Positions 33,905 to 45,078 of a DNA stretch of 64,000 nt are shown piece after piece. Source of the DNA: Adiantum capillus-veneris (taxonomy: Eukaryota; Streptophyta; Polypodiopsida; Polypodiales; Pteridaceae). The stretch is taken from the NCBI GenBank assembly GCA_014529385.2, contig CM043960.1, positions 118,366,043-118,430,042 on the forward strand. Reading direction: 5' to 3'. A program made the position numbers and the translations under genes. Position 1 is the stretch's first letter. The number at the start of each line of letters is the position of its first letter. The notes beneath the pieces were generated by a model. It did not search any database and was not told the DNA's origin. It saw only the letters and a list, made by a program, of their open reading frames with translations.

Positions 33905-34866
33905 CTACCCTACACCTAACTGCTTGCAAAAATGCGCAAAGCTCTCTGAGGGAAGTCCTTTTGTAAGTAAATCAACAGGATTTTCTGTGGTGTCAACTTT
34001 GACAAGCTGAATTTGCTTATCCTCGAGCATTTCCCTAATGAAATGATACTTCACATCCACATGCTTTGTCTTTGAGTGATAAACTGGATTGCGAGCCATT
34101 GTATAGCACTCTAACTATCACAATATAACACAGGCATCTCTTCTTTGATTCCCAAATCTGTTACTAGTCGATTAAGCCAAATTGATTCTATGCATGCCTC
34201 TGATGCTGCAACATATTCAGCCTCTGTAGTAGATTGAGTAACACAATCTTGTAATCTAGAACGCCATGATACTGCTCCACCAGCCAATGTAAAGACATAC
34301 CCTGACGTAGACCTTCGGTTTTCTAAGTCACCTACATAATCTAAGTCTGTAAAACCCTTTACACTTAGCTCCTGACTCCCATAGCATATGCGCATACTCT
34401 TTGTAGCTTTCAGGTACCTCAATATTCCTTTCACTTCCTCCCAATGTTTCTTGCCTGGGTTTGACATGTATCGACTTACTACTCCCACTGCAAATGCAAT
34501 GTCTGGGTGAGTAGCAATCATTGCATACATCAAACTACCCACTGCAGACGCATATGGAATCTTATCCATTTCAGCCTGTTCTTCCTCAGACACAGGACAA
34601 TCTTGTTTGCTAAGTTTCACATATGGTGGCAATGGAACACTCAATGCCTTTCCCTTCTCCATATTGAAACGTTGCTAAACCTTGTCAATATACTCTGTTT
34701 GAGATAACCAAATCAACTTCTTTGATCTGTCTCTCTCAATGCGCATACCAAGTATATGACTTGCCTCACCCATGTCTTTCATGTCAAACGATTTTGCCAT
34801 CTTTGACTTCAAAGCTGAAATTTCTTCCAAGTGTTTGCCAACAATCAACATGTCATCCACATACAA
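33905..34866 (-). pseudogene. RT C-terminal half and RNase H of the copia element
   Basis: M-Y-V-D-D-M-L-I-V at 34866 is RT motif C. After a stop near 34675 the same frame resumes with C-P-V-S-E-E-E-Q and P-Y-A-S-A-V-G-S-L-M-Y, then RNase H with D-L-D-Y-V-G-D, R-R-S-T-S-G-Y-V and T-E-A-E-Y-V-A (34662-34111). A frame change near 34105 leads to the last piece (34099-33905), which holds Y-H-S-K-T-K-H-V-D-V and E-N-P-V-D-L-L-T-K-G, the standard copia C-terminus. RNase H acidic residues are present. Confidence 0.93.
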
Positions 34867-34976
34867 AATAAGGATCAGCCAACTACCATCCTTAGCCTTC
34901 TTTGTATATAGACAGTGATCGAGAACTCACTAAGTTTGTAACCTTGAGAAAGCATAAACTTGTGGAATTTATGGTA

Positions 34977-35489
34977 CTATGGCCTCGGTGATTGTTTTAA
35001 GCCATAAAGACTCTTTAACAATTGGCATACCCAATCTTCCTTGCCTTTCTCAACAAACCCTTCTGGCTGCTGCATGTAAATTTCCACATCTAAATCACCA
35101 TGCAAGAACGCTGTCTTGACATCCATTTGGTGCAACACCAAATCTAATATGGCAACCAATGCAAGAAAGCATCTCAATGTAGTCATCTTGACCACCAGAG
35201 AGAAGACTTCATCAAAGTCAATGCCTTGTTCTTGCTTAAAGCCCTTGGCAACAAGCCTTGCTTTGTACTTTGGCTGACTATCATGAGTGGTGATCTTATA
35301 CCTGTAAACCCATTTACAAGGTAAAGCCTTTTTGCCCTGTGGTAATTTAACTAGCTTCCATGTCTGGTTTTTATGCAGAGCTGTCATCTCTGACTGCATG
35401 GCCAATTGCCAATTCCCGGAGTCCTTCATTTGCACTGCTTCCTTGTAACATGAAGGCTCATTGCAATCAGTCAACATGACATAGTTCAT
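34977..35489 (-). pseudogene. RT N-terminal half of the copia element
   Basis: Contains N-Q-T-W-K-L-V-K-L-P, C-K-W-V-Y-R-Y-K, K-A-R-L-V-A-K-G-F, Q-M-D-V-K-T-A-F-L-H-G (motif A Asp present) and Y-G-L-K-Q-S-P-R-P. It ends at a stop 3' of Q-S-P-R and changes frame before the Y-V-D-D piece; upstream it changes frame against the linker near 35490. Confidence 0.93.
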
Positions 35490-36547
35490 AGATGGAACAA
35501 ACCTATCAGGAGGTCGCGTGATACGTCCAGATCGTGTGATACGTCCAGATCAGCCACAACCTGTGGTTCCACTCTATCCTGTCCTTGTTCCTCTTGAGCC
35601 CTGAAATTTTGTCTTGCAGGTGCAGGTCCATCTTCTTGGAAGACAACTCTTCTAATCTCCTCAACCCTCTCTGGTTTAGAATGATATTTGGCTTCATTAA
35701 AGTGAACATCATTGCTGCGGATAACCTTTCTGGATTCGGGATCCCAAAGTCTGTACCCCATTTCACCAGAATTACCATAGCCTAGAAAGATGCACTTTCT
35801 ACTCTTTGGCTCAATTTTGTTCCTAAATTCCTTTGCAACGTGAGTATATGCCTCACAGCCAAAGACTCTGAGATGCTTGTATGAGGGCACCTTGCCTGAC
35901 CATACCATCTCTGCCACTAAATCCTTCTGCAAAACCTTGCTAGGAGATCTATTTATAAGATGAACAGTTGTTGATACAACTTCAGCCCAAAACCCATTTG
36001 GCAGCTATGCATTAGACAACATACTTCTGACCTTCTCTTGTATGGTCCTATTCATCCTCTCAGCAACACCATTTTGAGGAGGATTGTAAGGAGCAATAAG
36101 TTCACGTTTTATACCTTTTGACTCACAAAAGTCATGAAAGGCCTTTGAAACATACTCTCCACCATTGTCAGTGCGTAAGCATTTAAGCTTCTTGCCACTC
36201 TGATTCTCCACAAGTGTCACAAACGTTTTGAAAACACTAAACGCTTCATCCTTGTGCTTGAGAAAGTAAACCCATACTTTCCTCGAGTAATCATCTATAA
36301 ATGTCATAAAGTAAGAAGCTCCCCCTAGAGATAGGTTAGGCATAGGTCCACACAAATCACTATGAACAAGTGCCAACTGTGTATCTCTTCTACTGCTTCT
36401 ATGCTTATGTGGCTGTTGTGTTTGCTTACCATACAGACAATGTTCACAGAATTCAAAATCATTAAATGACAAGCCAGGCAAATAACCAAAACGAGACAAG
36501 ATTTCCATTCCCTTCTTGGACATATGTCCTAACCGGCTATGCCACAA
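35486..36547 (-). pseudogene. Integrase of the copia element
   Basis: The zinc-binding part has H-S-R-L-G-H and C-E-H-C-L-Y-G-K. Catalytic D-D-E are all present: H-S-D-L-C-G-P, L-R-T-D-N-G-G-E-Y and N-G-V-A-E-R-M-N-R. One in-frame stop near 36005 separates this core from the C-terminal part (35932-35486) with R-V-F-G-C-E-A-Y and C-I-F-L-G-Y. The tail has a short duplicated D-L-D-V-S-(H/R)-D-L stretch near 35530. Confidence 0.93.
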
Positions 36548-36726
36548 AGAAACGTTCGGCTACTCAATTACATTGATTACATTTTTAGAGACATTTGATA
36601 CATAAATCATGTAAAGTCCTCCAGACTTTACTTCATGTGCTACTATCATAGAACCCTTGGATATCTTCCACATGTTCTGTCCAAAAGTGGTGACGTAGCC
36701 AGCATCATCAAGTAAACCTGTGCTGA

Positions 36727-37869
36727 TCAAGCTCCGGGAACATGTCTCACATTCTTCAGCGTGAAAGAAGAGCCATTCTGAAACTTCAATTGAACATCTC
36801 CAACACCTAAGATCTCACATGTCTGCCCATTGCCTAGCCGAACATGATCTTTAGTGGTCACATAAGAGGTAAACCACTCCTTGTTTGGAGACACATGAAG
36901 TGATGCCCCTGAGTCTATAATCCAGTCACTCAGTGCATTTCCATCAGATGCTGTAAGAAGAGCTGAGTCCATTGTATTCTTCAAGAAGTAGATGTCTCCC
37001 AACACTAGACTGTCATCCTCTGCAACAGTGTTTGTCACATTTATTTCTTGAATCTTCACTGAGGACTTGTTCTTCTCACCATGGTGTTCAGCTTTCTCTT
37101 TGCCTTTTTCTGCTTTCCATTCTCTGCAGTCTCTTTTCATGTGACCCTTCTTGCCACAATGGTAGCATTCTATGTCACTCTTGCCTTTAGCACTGCGGGA
37201 CTTGCTACGAGACTGATTCCTCTTTCCACCTTTGTACTTTTCTTTGGTCCTTCCCCTGACAACTAAGGCTGTTCCTTTGCCTTTGTCAATTGTCTTTCTA
37301 TTGGTTTCTTCAGTAAGCAGACTACCTTCTACACCTGCTATGTTCAAACCATCTGGAGGTGCATAATTACTCAAAGCTGTGCGAAAAGTGTCCCAACTTT
37401 TCGGCAATGTGATCAACATGAACATAGCTCTAACAGGTTCATCAAACTTGACACCTTGAGCTGACAACTGACTATAGATTGTGTTGAATTCATTCAGATG
37501 ATTGGACATAGGTGTCCCTTCTTTCATCTTCAAGTCAACAAGCTTCTTAAGCCAGTATACCTGTGAAGCTGCACTCTGCTTCTCATAAAGATCACTCAGC
37601 TTTAACCATGCTTGATAAGCCGACATCGCGTCTGCTACATTGAAGTAAACGCTTTCTGCCAAAGTCAACATAATGGTAGAAAGTGCCAATTCATCCATTT
37701 CGCTCCATTCATCTTCGTCCATATCTTCTGGTTTTATCTCCTTGAGATTTATAGGTTTTATCTGCTTCTTTTGTACCAACACGTGCCAAATCTGCTTCTT
37801 CCACAATGGGAAATTGGTTCCATCCAGTTTCTTGATATTGTAAAGAGCAGTGTCCTGTGATCCAGCCAT
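36727..37869 (-). pseudogene. Gag and protease of the copia element
   Basis: Open for 380 codons from ATG at 37869. The N-terminal part Y-N-I-K-K-L-D-G-T-N-F-P-L-W-K is the copia-type Gag start (UBN2/DUF4219-like). A basic R-S-K-S-R-S stretch follows, then the zinc knuckle C-Y-H-C-G-K-K-G-H-M-K-R-D-C near residues 235-248, then protease W-I-I-D-S-G-A-S-L-H with catalytic Asp near residue 319. It ends after V-R-H-V-P-G by a frameshift near 36750; the continuation L-I-S-T-G-L-L-D-D is readable in another frame to about 36560. No stops in Gag itself, so this part is the best preserved in the element. Confidence 0.95.
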
Positions 37870-38946
37870 AGCTACGCTTCACAGTAGTTTACTTTCCTGG
37901 GAAAAATTAGGCAGAGTTTCCCCTGTAAACTGACCTCTGAACCAATATCAACCTGTCAAATGAACCAAGAAAGCTTCAGATTCTGCAGAAACTTCGGCAG
38001 AGTCTCCTTTGTAAAATGGCTCTGGTGTACTAAAAAACAGACCAAAAACAACTCAAAAAACCACTATCTCTCTAACACTGTAAGCTGTGGGTAAACCTGT
38101 CCTGCACCTGTACTGTCTCTCACTGTCCTGTCACTGTCCTGTAAGCATAGACTGCAACAATGCCTCAACGGCAGTAAAGCAAATATGCAATCCCAACTGT
38201 CTAACTCACAGTGAATACATCCTAGCTGCCTATCTAAGGGTGCTCGAGGGATCGCTCCAAGACCTGTATCACCGAAAGGATCTCAACATTCGAGAATCCC
38301 CCAGCTCAATAAAACCTCACTCGACCCTCAACAAAGGCTGCAGTAAATTTGACAATACATAGACTTCCCACAAAGTCATACATCCACAAATTTCCCACTG
38401 TATGTTGTAACCGCTGCGACGGTTGTTTGCTGCGTGACTCACAGCCAGCAAACCCTCAACAGACATACATCATCTCTAACAATACATCCCATGTGGAAGT
38501 ACCTGCAATGTCAGGATGAAATCTGGAATATCAAGCAGCAAACACAAGCTACCTGATGAACTAGTGGATGTCGCCTACAGTCTATGTGTAGATGCGCCCA
38601 TGTCGTATGTGACACGCCTCCAAGAACTGTGAGCCGTCCTTCGATGTGTAGACAACCACAAATCAACACTCTGGGAGTGCCGATATCCTCAGCACCTATA
38701 GTCGTAGGCCGAAAACCCCAAATTTGCAAAGTCGGATCTGCACCCGCCAAGACCACGTAGTCAAAAATGGCCTGCGCAGAACTTTATCAAAGCCGAACGG
38801 TGGCCGAGATGATCTCAGAATGAAATTCTGAGAACACCAAGCCCTTCGGGCTTACCCACAGGAATTTGGGCCGTGTCTTCGCCTGTCGAATCTCACTCCA
38901 ATCTGGGCAGGTGACTCTGGCTACCTGCAAATGCTGCCCTGAGCCT
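37870..38946 (-). other. Long leader of the copia element
   Basis: About 1.08 kb between the primer-binding site and the Gag start, long for a copia element, where this is often near 100 bp. An 81-codon upstream frame (38756-38511) is present, but I have no evidence it is translated. No second insertion boundary is visible. Confidence 0.5.
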
Positions 38947-38966
38947 CGATCTGAGCTCTGATACCA
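38947..38966 (-). promoter_or_regulatory. Primer-binding site of the copia element
   Basis: On the minus strand TGGTATCAGAGCTCAGATCG starts two bases after the 5' LTR, an exact plant initiator-Met tRNA type site. Confidence 0.95.
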
Positions 38967-38968
38967 GT

Positions 38969-39160
38969 TAAAGGAGTACGAGCGGAAGTGCGACGTGAGA
39001 GAGAATGCGAGAAGAAGAGCACGACGATATGGTGAACTCGCTCTACTGTAATGTGTAGAGCATAGTGAGTTCTTATTAGGTTTTTACAAAAGAATATGTG
39101 TACATACCTGGCGGCCCGCCCACTTACCTGGGTGACCACATTGGGCTTTATACCCCAACA
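38969..39160 (-). repeat. 5' LTR of the copia element
   Basis: 192 bp. On the coding strand it starts TGTTGGGGTATAAAGCCC, so the only TATA-like box lies about 9 bases from the LTR end. The other end is TA instead of CA. Confidence 0.95.
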
Positions 39161-39379
39161 CCTATAAATAGGGCCCATTACTCATTTTGTGGGCTATTGT
39201 TGTCATTGGTCATTTTTAGTATAGTTCTACTCTTGTACTCCTTTGGCATTTTTTATGAGCATTACTTGGCTCTCATGGTTGTACTTGATACCGTTGTACT
39301 CTCAATATTTACAAAACATTCCAGTTCTAGTCTCTTTCTTCTATTTCTAGTTGAGTTATTGTCTGATCGTTTATATGAA

Positions 39380-39985
39380 TGTTAACCCTCATGGCTCACG
39401 GACACCCTATCACCTACGACGGACGTTGTAACCTATGGCGGACATTGTATTATTTATTTGGTAGAGTCAGGTACCGGGCTTGTCGGTCCAATAGAAAAAA
39501 GGGTAAGAGTGATTGCCGATGAGAAGCGCACTCTAACTGAAACATTCAAGGGATTAGTTGGCTAAGCATGGGCGCCCAAGTGTGAATGGGGCAAGCTCAT
39601 ATAAAAGTCAACTAAACCTAAAATTCACTCATTCTCTCATTTGTGCAATAGAAGAGTGCTCTTGCTCCATCTCCATCTTCTTCTTCTTCATCTCCTTGTG
39701 TGTGTGTGTGTGTGTATGCGTGAGAGAGAGAGAGAGAGATTGTGTGCGATCAAGCATTGCGATGACGGCACGGCGGCGGCGAAGCGGTTGAGCGCGGCGA
39801 AGCGGCGGCTCCTTCTTCTTCGCGGCGAGGAATCCTCCACGAAGCAAGCATAGAGCGGTGAGTGACACACCATCGCCTTCTTTGAGCTTACTAGTTTAGG
39901 CTTGTTGTGTGCTTGGATCCATTTGTGGCTCGCACACGGTGTATCGGCAAGTTCCTTGCATTGACACGTGCGACATACGCGCACA
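39380..39985 (+). repeat. 5' LTR of the Gag-only element
   Basis: TATAAAA at 39600-39606, then a CT-rich stretch, TG and AG microsatellites (39698-39740) and a CGGCGGCG-rich part. The 3' LTR lacks part of the CGG-rich segment and has shorter microsatellites. Confidence 0.95.
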
Positions 39986-39988
39986 TTT

Positions 39989-40007
39989 TTGGCGCCGCTG
40001 CGAAGGA
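39989..40007 (+). promoter_or_regulatory. Primer-binding site of the Gag-only element
   Basis: TTGGCGCCGCTGCGAAGGA begins four bases after the LTR. A TGGCGCC start is usual in plant Tat/Athila-type gypsy elements; the exact tRNA was not assigned. Confidence 0.75.
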
Positions 40008-40727
40008 ATGCCATACATTAAGCTCGAGTAGCACTCTGTGCTTCTCCGTGGTGCAATTTCTATTGTAACAAAGGTAAGGAAGGAAGGTGTGTGTGTTGAG
40101 AAGAGGGATTTGGTGTTATACTGTGTGTTTTTTTTGTTAATGGAGATTTCAAAGGTACTGTGTTTATTCTCTGTGTATTAAGGTAGTTAGTTTTCTGTGT
40201 ACAGTAAGTAGCAAGTAGATCTATGAGAGCTAATAGAGTGTGTTAGTGTGTAAGAGTAGGTGTATTAGTTAGAAGTAGGTAGATAGAGTGTGTGTGTGCT
40301 CTCGCGCAGGCCGCGGCGACCTTATCCTTTAAAAAAAATAAAAAAATAAATAAATAAATAAAAAATTTAAAGGTAGGACCGGGATCGGAAATATCTCCCA
40401 GACCCAAGACTAGACCCAAGCCCAAGCTCACGCTCAGGCCTATGCCTCAGTCGCCTTTTAAAAAAACGAATTTTAGCTTCACACGTAGCTAAAAATTGAT
40501 TTTTTGAGGACCAACGAAACGTCAGATGCCCGAAAATTGTGTTGTAAAGCACACAGCGACCCTCTAAGTGATACACTCATTTCGAGCTTTCACACACTTC
40601 AATCAAAAAAATCAAACATTAAAAAACATTAAAAACGTAAAGACCACGAGTGAAAACGGACGCTTAAATAAGGTAAGCGGTTAACCTTCGAGGTTATTGG
40701 CCGACGTTTGTAGGGTGCTAAAGGCAC
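40008..40727 (+). other. Leader of the Gag-only element
   Basis: About 720 bp, non-coding, with an A/T-rich patch at 40331-40370. No gene seen. Confidence 0.6.
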
Positions 40728-43700
40728 ATGCATCTGCGCTCTGGTCGTGTGCTAGAGACGGAGCAACTAGAGAGAATTTTGACTTACGCGAGTTCTCAAT
40801 ATCCACCTACTTTAGGTTCCGGACCCTCAACGGGGACCCAAGGTAGTACAAACCAAGACCCGAACATAGCGGCTAGTGACTCTTCCTCTGACTACGACGT
40901 CATGGAGGGTTTCCCAATGCCTAATCCCAATAGCTCAAGCCAAGACATGCATGTGATGGGCCCGTGGTCCAGGCCGAGCGTGCTTAGCCGCCCGAAGGAA
41001 ACCTTTAGTAGAGCCACTCGCTCCGAACGTGGAGCTAATGATGTAAATGAGGGGGGTGGGGAAGTAAATTCTCCATTCGTGACAAACGTAGACCCTATAC
41101 CGTCAAAAGGTGCACGTGAGTGAATACTTCATTCATTGCACCTCCTGACTCTTCAAAGTTATTTCCCTCCGAGGTCATATTACCCGATTGTAGAAGCCTT
41201 GCCGAAGTGCAAGAGGTTGAGCGATATATCCTTGCAGCGAGGGAAAAGGAAGTCGAGAGCTTACGCAAGGAGGAGCAACGAAGAGAGTTAAAAGCGAAAG
41301 CTCCTATGTCAATATCCTTGCTAAGAGAGCAATCAAGTGCTCCTGATTTAGCAACCGCTAAGGGCCAACCCCTAGAAAGCAACATTGCATCTAGCTCAAA
41401 GGACACCCCTAGCACCTCAATCCTAGATGGAGTGTTCTTAAATGAGAACTGGGAGTACGAATTACAAACAGAGACTCTGACCGACCTATACACATGTCAC
41501 ACCTATCACGTGGGTTGGTTAGATGTTCTACAATCCACAATGGGTGCTACTAGTGTGGAGGATCAACAACAAAGAGTTTGTGAGGTCATCCATAGGGTTA
41601 TCGAGTTAGAGAGACAGAACAAGGGGATCAACATGCCTTCAACAGGTCTCATGAGATTCTTGGATACGAGAAAGGCTAAACAACCGACCTTATCGCAAAT
41701 GGAGACTCCCTTGGTAAGTCCGATGGATCCCCCATATGTTGTTTCTCCAGGGTTCTCAGTGCAATCTGAGCCCACAAGTGATAGCTTCACCTTTCCTAGT
41801 CTAGCTCATCTTTCCCTTGATGACACCACGGCTACCATGCCTACCCCAATGATGGGCATGCCGAGAAACACGCCATGGACCTCATTTGTTAGTAAAGCAC
41901 CACTACATGGTAGCTCAATGCCTGCAACAACAGTACCTACAAGTGTGTACCAATCATATGCACCTATGGGTCATCACACTCATGTAGTCCCTACCCCTCC
42001 CATTGTTTCAACTACCTATGCTCCACAACCACAATACACAAGTTCTTATTTCCATGGGACTATACCGGCTAGCATTATCATGTCACATCCGACGTCTGCT
42101 ATGCCTAGGGCCACCCATATGAACTATGGACCACCACATGGCACAACATCGTACCCAACGTGGAACCCAAGGGCTTCCTATGCGCCAAGCCCCATGCCAA
42201 TAAGTACTCCACATGTAGTCTCTGGAGCGCCTTCACCCACGGTGCCTGCTCACTTAGGTGACTTGGCAACATTTGCTCAAGCTATTGGTCAATCTATTGT
42301 TGAGAATATGTGTAACACGCCTGATAGAGAGCCTAGAAGTAAGGCAGTACAAATAGCCAAGCTCACACAAAAACTTAGTGGAGACGAGGATGTGAGAAAG
42401 CATATCGAAGTGTTTGAACAAATATGCGATTCTCTAGGAGAACACAATGACCTACATAAGAGCAATGCTTTAAGCCTAACCTTAAGTGGAAAGGCTAGGG
42501 ATTGGTATAGAACCCTAAGGATGGAAGAAAAAACGATTTACCCTACTCTTAGGAGACTGTTCTTAAAAGAATACATACGAGAGGGAGTGCTTTGGGGTGT
42601 AGCCTCTCAGCTCCAAAAAGCCCAACGAGAGGAAGGAGAGTCGGTGAGAGACTTTATAAGTCGCTTGAAGCATTTGAATTCTCATTGTAATCCAAATGAG
42701 CGCTTCAACAATAACCAATTGCTTGATAAATTCATTAGGGGATTACGGCATGAGGATATCTACAATGGCCTAGCCATTAGAGGTATCACCAGTTGGGAAG
42801 CAATCACCACCAATGCGATCGAATTGGAGGATAATTTAATGATTTAAGGAGAAAGAGTGTCTGTTGAGTCTATATCTATTAGCTCACAAGCATCGGGGCA
42901 TCAGCCAATGACCCTAAAGCCTATTGCTAAGGAGCCAAAGATATCTGAGATGACTTTAGCAGATCTCACCAAGGCTATTCAAGAGAGTCTTAGACACAAT
43001 CGTGCTCCGCAAAACAATCATATGTATCCAAGAAGGGAGCAGCAATGGTGCTCAGTATGCTATGGACCGCATAGTACCAGTGAATGCCCTACTTTTAGAG
43101 TAAAATTCAATGGGAACTGCAATGCATGTGGAAGGTATGGTCATCAAGATAAGGATTGCATATTTTTTAAGAGTGCGATGGCTAATAGACCAACCTTAGC
43201 ATGGACAGACACACCTCGAGTGCCTGCATTGATGCCGGCCCCACCTCTTGAACAAACAGCACAACACATGGTCCCTAGGGCCCAAAATGTTGTTCAAACA
43301 ACACCCTTACCACCTCCAGTGCTAGGACCGCAACCACCACATCCGAGAATCACTTTTGTGAATCAAGTGGGTTGTGAGTCATCTATTTCTTGTTTGGAAG
43401 GCTTTGAGGAAGATATAGATCCTAATATTGCCTATGGGATGGATGTGCTTGAAGAAAGTCCACAATACTACATGGAGGACTATTGGGGACATGTCAAACC
43501 TGTATATCAAGTAGCTGCTCTTGCGGGAAGAGGCCAAAATATCAATTACACTGCTAAGAGACCACCTCTTCAATACTATGAGTGTGGAGGTCCACATCGT
43601 GTAGCCGAGTGTCCTATTAGGCTACAAAAGAATGCCACACTAATGCTAACCAATCAAGCAAGCACGTCTACAATGTTGATACTCATGTGTAATCGATGTG

Positions 43701-44446
43701 GCATAGATCATTTGATTGCCCAATGTCCAAATAATCCAAATGCACCGAAGATCACGCCATTAAACTTGATTGAAGTTATCGAGGAGCCATCACCAAGTAC
43801 ACCCGTGGTACCAGTAAACGTACTCACACGATTGATGCTCCAAAAACAAAATTATATTCTTGAGGAAAGAGACACAGCATCAATTGCCCAATCTCAGAAA
43901 AAGAAGAAAACACGAAGAAAGAGATCACAAAAAGCAGCGAAGTCAGACCCCAGTTCAAAGACCAACATAGGGACTGGTGATGACCCCGTATATATGAACG
44001 ATGCTGAAGAAGATTCTGATTCAGGTGAAACCATGGAGACCAAAACGACCACTAACATAGAAACCAACAAGGAAGATCTTCATGAGCCACAATGGCCAGG
44101 ATCCAAAAAGAAGATAGGAACTTACCCAAACCCTACAGAGGAGATTGAGCGAGTCAAGCAATTAAGGAGTTTGGTAGAAGATACCCAAAGGGATCTAGAA
44201 CCAGCACCTAGGAAGATCCAGATTACAGACACCGTGTTCCCTACGCAACAACAACCTCACCAAGTCCATAGACCCTTGGACATACCTAGTGTCATCCAAG
44301 AAGAAAGTGACTTAAAGTCATGGGAAAGTGGGCGTACTCACTTCTTGATGGAAAGAATGTTTACAAAGGGACTACCTGATCCTATCGAAGAAATGGAGAT
44401 CCCATCTTCCCCACGCAAGGGACTCAAGGCCAAAAGGTGCCGTTAA
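40728..44446 (+). pseudogene. Gag of the Gag-only element (one frameshift, one stop)
   Basis: It starts M-H-L-R-S-G-R-V-L, the start motif of many plant gypsy Gags. Frame 40728-41123 overlaps the next frame (41120-42847), so a shift is needed near 41120. That frame carries a long Pro/Thr/Met-rich middle and then the Retrotrans_gag capsid domain (K-A-R-D-W-Y-R-T-L, F-I-S-R-L-K-H-L-N, L-L-D-K-F-I-R-G-L). A TAA at 42845 is the only stop before the same frame continues at 42857-44446. There C-S-V-C-Y-G-P-H-S-T-S-E-C, C-N-A-C-G-R-Y-G-H-Q-D-K-D-C and C-N-R-C-G-I-D-H-L-I-A-Q-C are three zinc knuckles, and a fourth (Y-Y-E-C-G-G-P-H-R-V-A-E-C) has lost its first Cys. The tail is Lys-rich, then acidic. 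Joined length is about 1230 residues, far above usual Gag size. Confidence 0.9.
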
Positions 44447-45078
44447 ACATTGCCAAATTGATGGATTTCATGTATTTAGAAGTTAGAACCACCATCATGT
44501 CCAAACTATATAAAGACCCTGAGCTAGTCTCAGCTCTTCGAGTCTTCCTCAATGGAGAACTGAAGTTTGGGCTACCACAATTTGCACAGATGGATGGAGC
44601 TGGGGAGATGCCAATAGAGGAGGAATACATAGATCCACAACCCAACCTAGATGAGAACCTTGTTATAGAAATACCTGTTAATAAGTTGGGACAATACTTT
44701 GAGGGTGATGAATCCAATGCGACTATACCAATCACTACTAAGGGATTAACTGTGAAGGGAATCCTTGATGGTGGCGTTGGGGTTAGCATTGTGACTAAAA
44801 ATTGCTGGGAAACTATGGGAAGACCTCACCTAGCGACCACAACCATAGTAGTGAAGATGACCAATGGGTCTATTGTTAAACCTATTGGGATGCTAGAAGA
44901 TCTCAAGATCAAGGTCTTTGGACATAAAATAAGAGTTACCTTCATTGTTATGGATTTCTCCAAACACACTATGGCATCGAAGATGATCTTAGGACATCCT
45001 TTCATGAGGGAAGCAAAAATGGTGCATGACTGGTCCAAAAACCATGTCTACCTGCAGTTCCAAGATTCTTTCATTTGA
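44437..45078 (+). pseudogene. Retropepsin-like protease of the Gag-only element
   Basis: 213 codons overlapping the Gag frame by 10 bp in the -1 sense. After a helical N-terminal part comes T-V-K-G-I-L-D-G-G-V-G-V-S-I-V, the flap-side segment M-T-N-G-S-I-V-K-P-I-G, and M-I-L-G-H-P-F-M-R. This is the fold order of gypsy proteases (asp_protease/RVP). The catalytic triad reads D-G-G instead of D-T-G or D-S-G. It ends at TGA 45076, but the frame stays open on the other side. Confidence 0.8.

Larger units (their letters stand above)
33625..39160 (-). mobile_element. Complete Ty1/copia element, TSD CCTAT
   Basis: Two 192-bp LTRs (33625-33816 and 38969-39160) flank a minus-strand gag-protease-integrase-RT-RNase H. 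CCTAT is present at 33620-33624 and 39161-39165. The primer-binding site follows the right LTR and a purine run precedes the left LTR, both in the expected minus-strand sense. Total 5536 bp. The LTRs differ at 7 of 192 positions, all transitions, so this is a comparatively young insertion. The coding region has stops and frame changes but all domains and most catalytic residues remain. Confidence 0.97.

Noticed and set aside
38511-38756. Upstream frame in the copia leader as an accessory gene
   Set aside because: 81 codons without recognisable motif. Leader sequence can stay open by chance, and there is no second copy to test.
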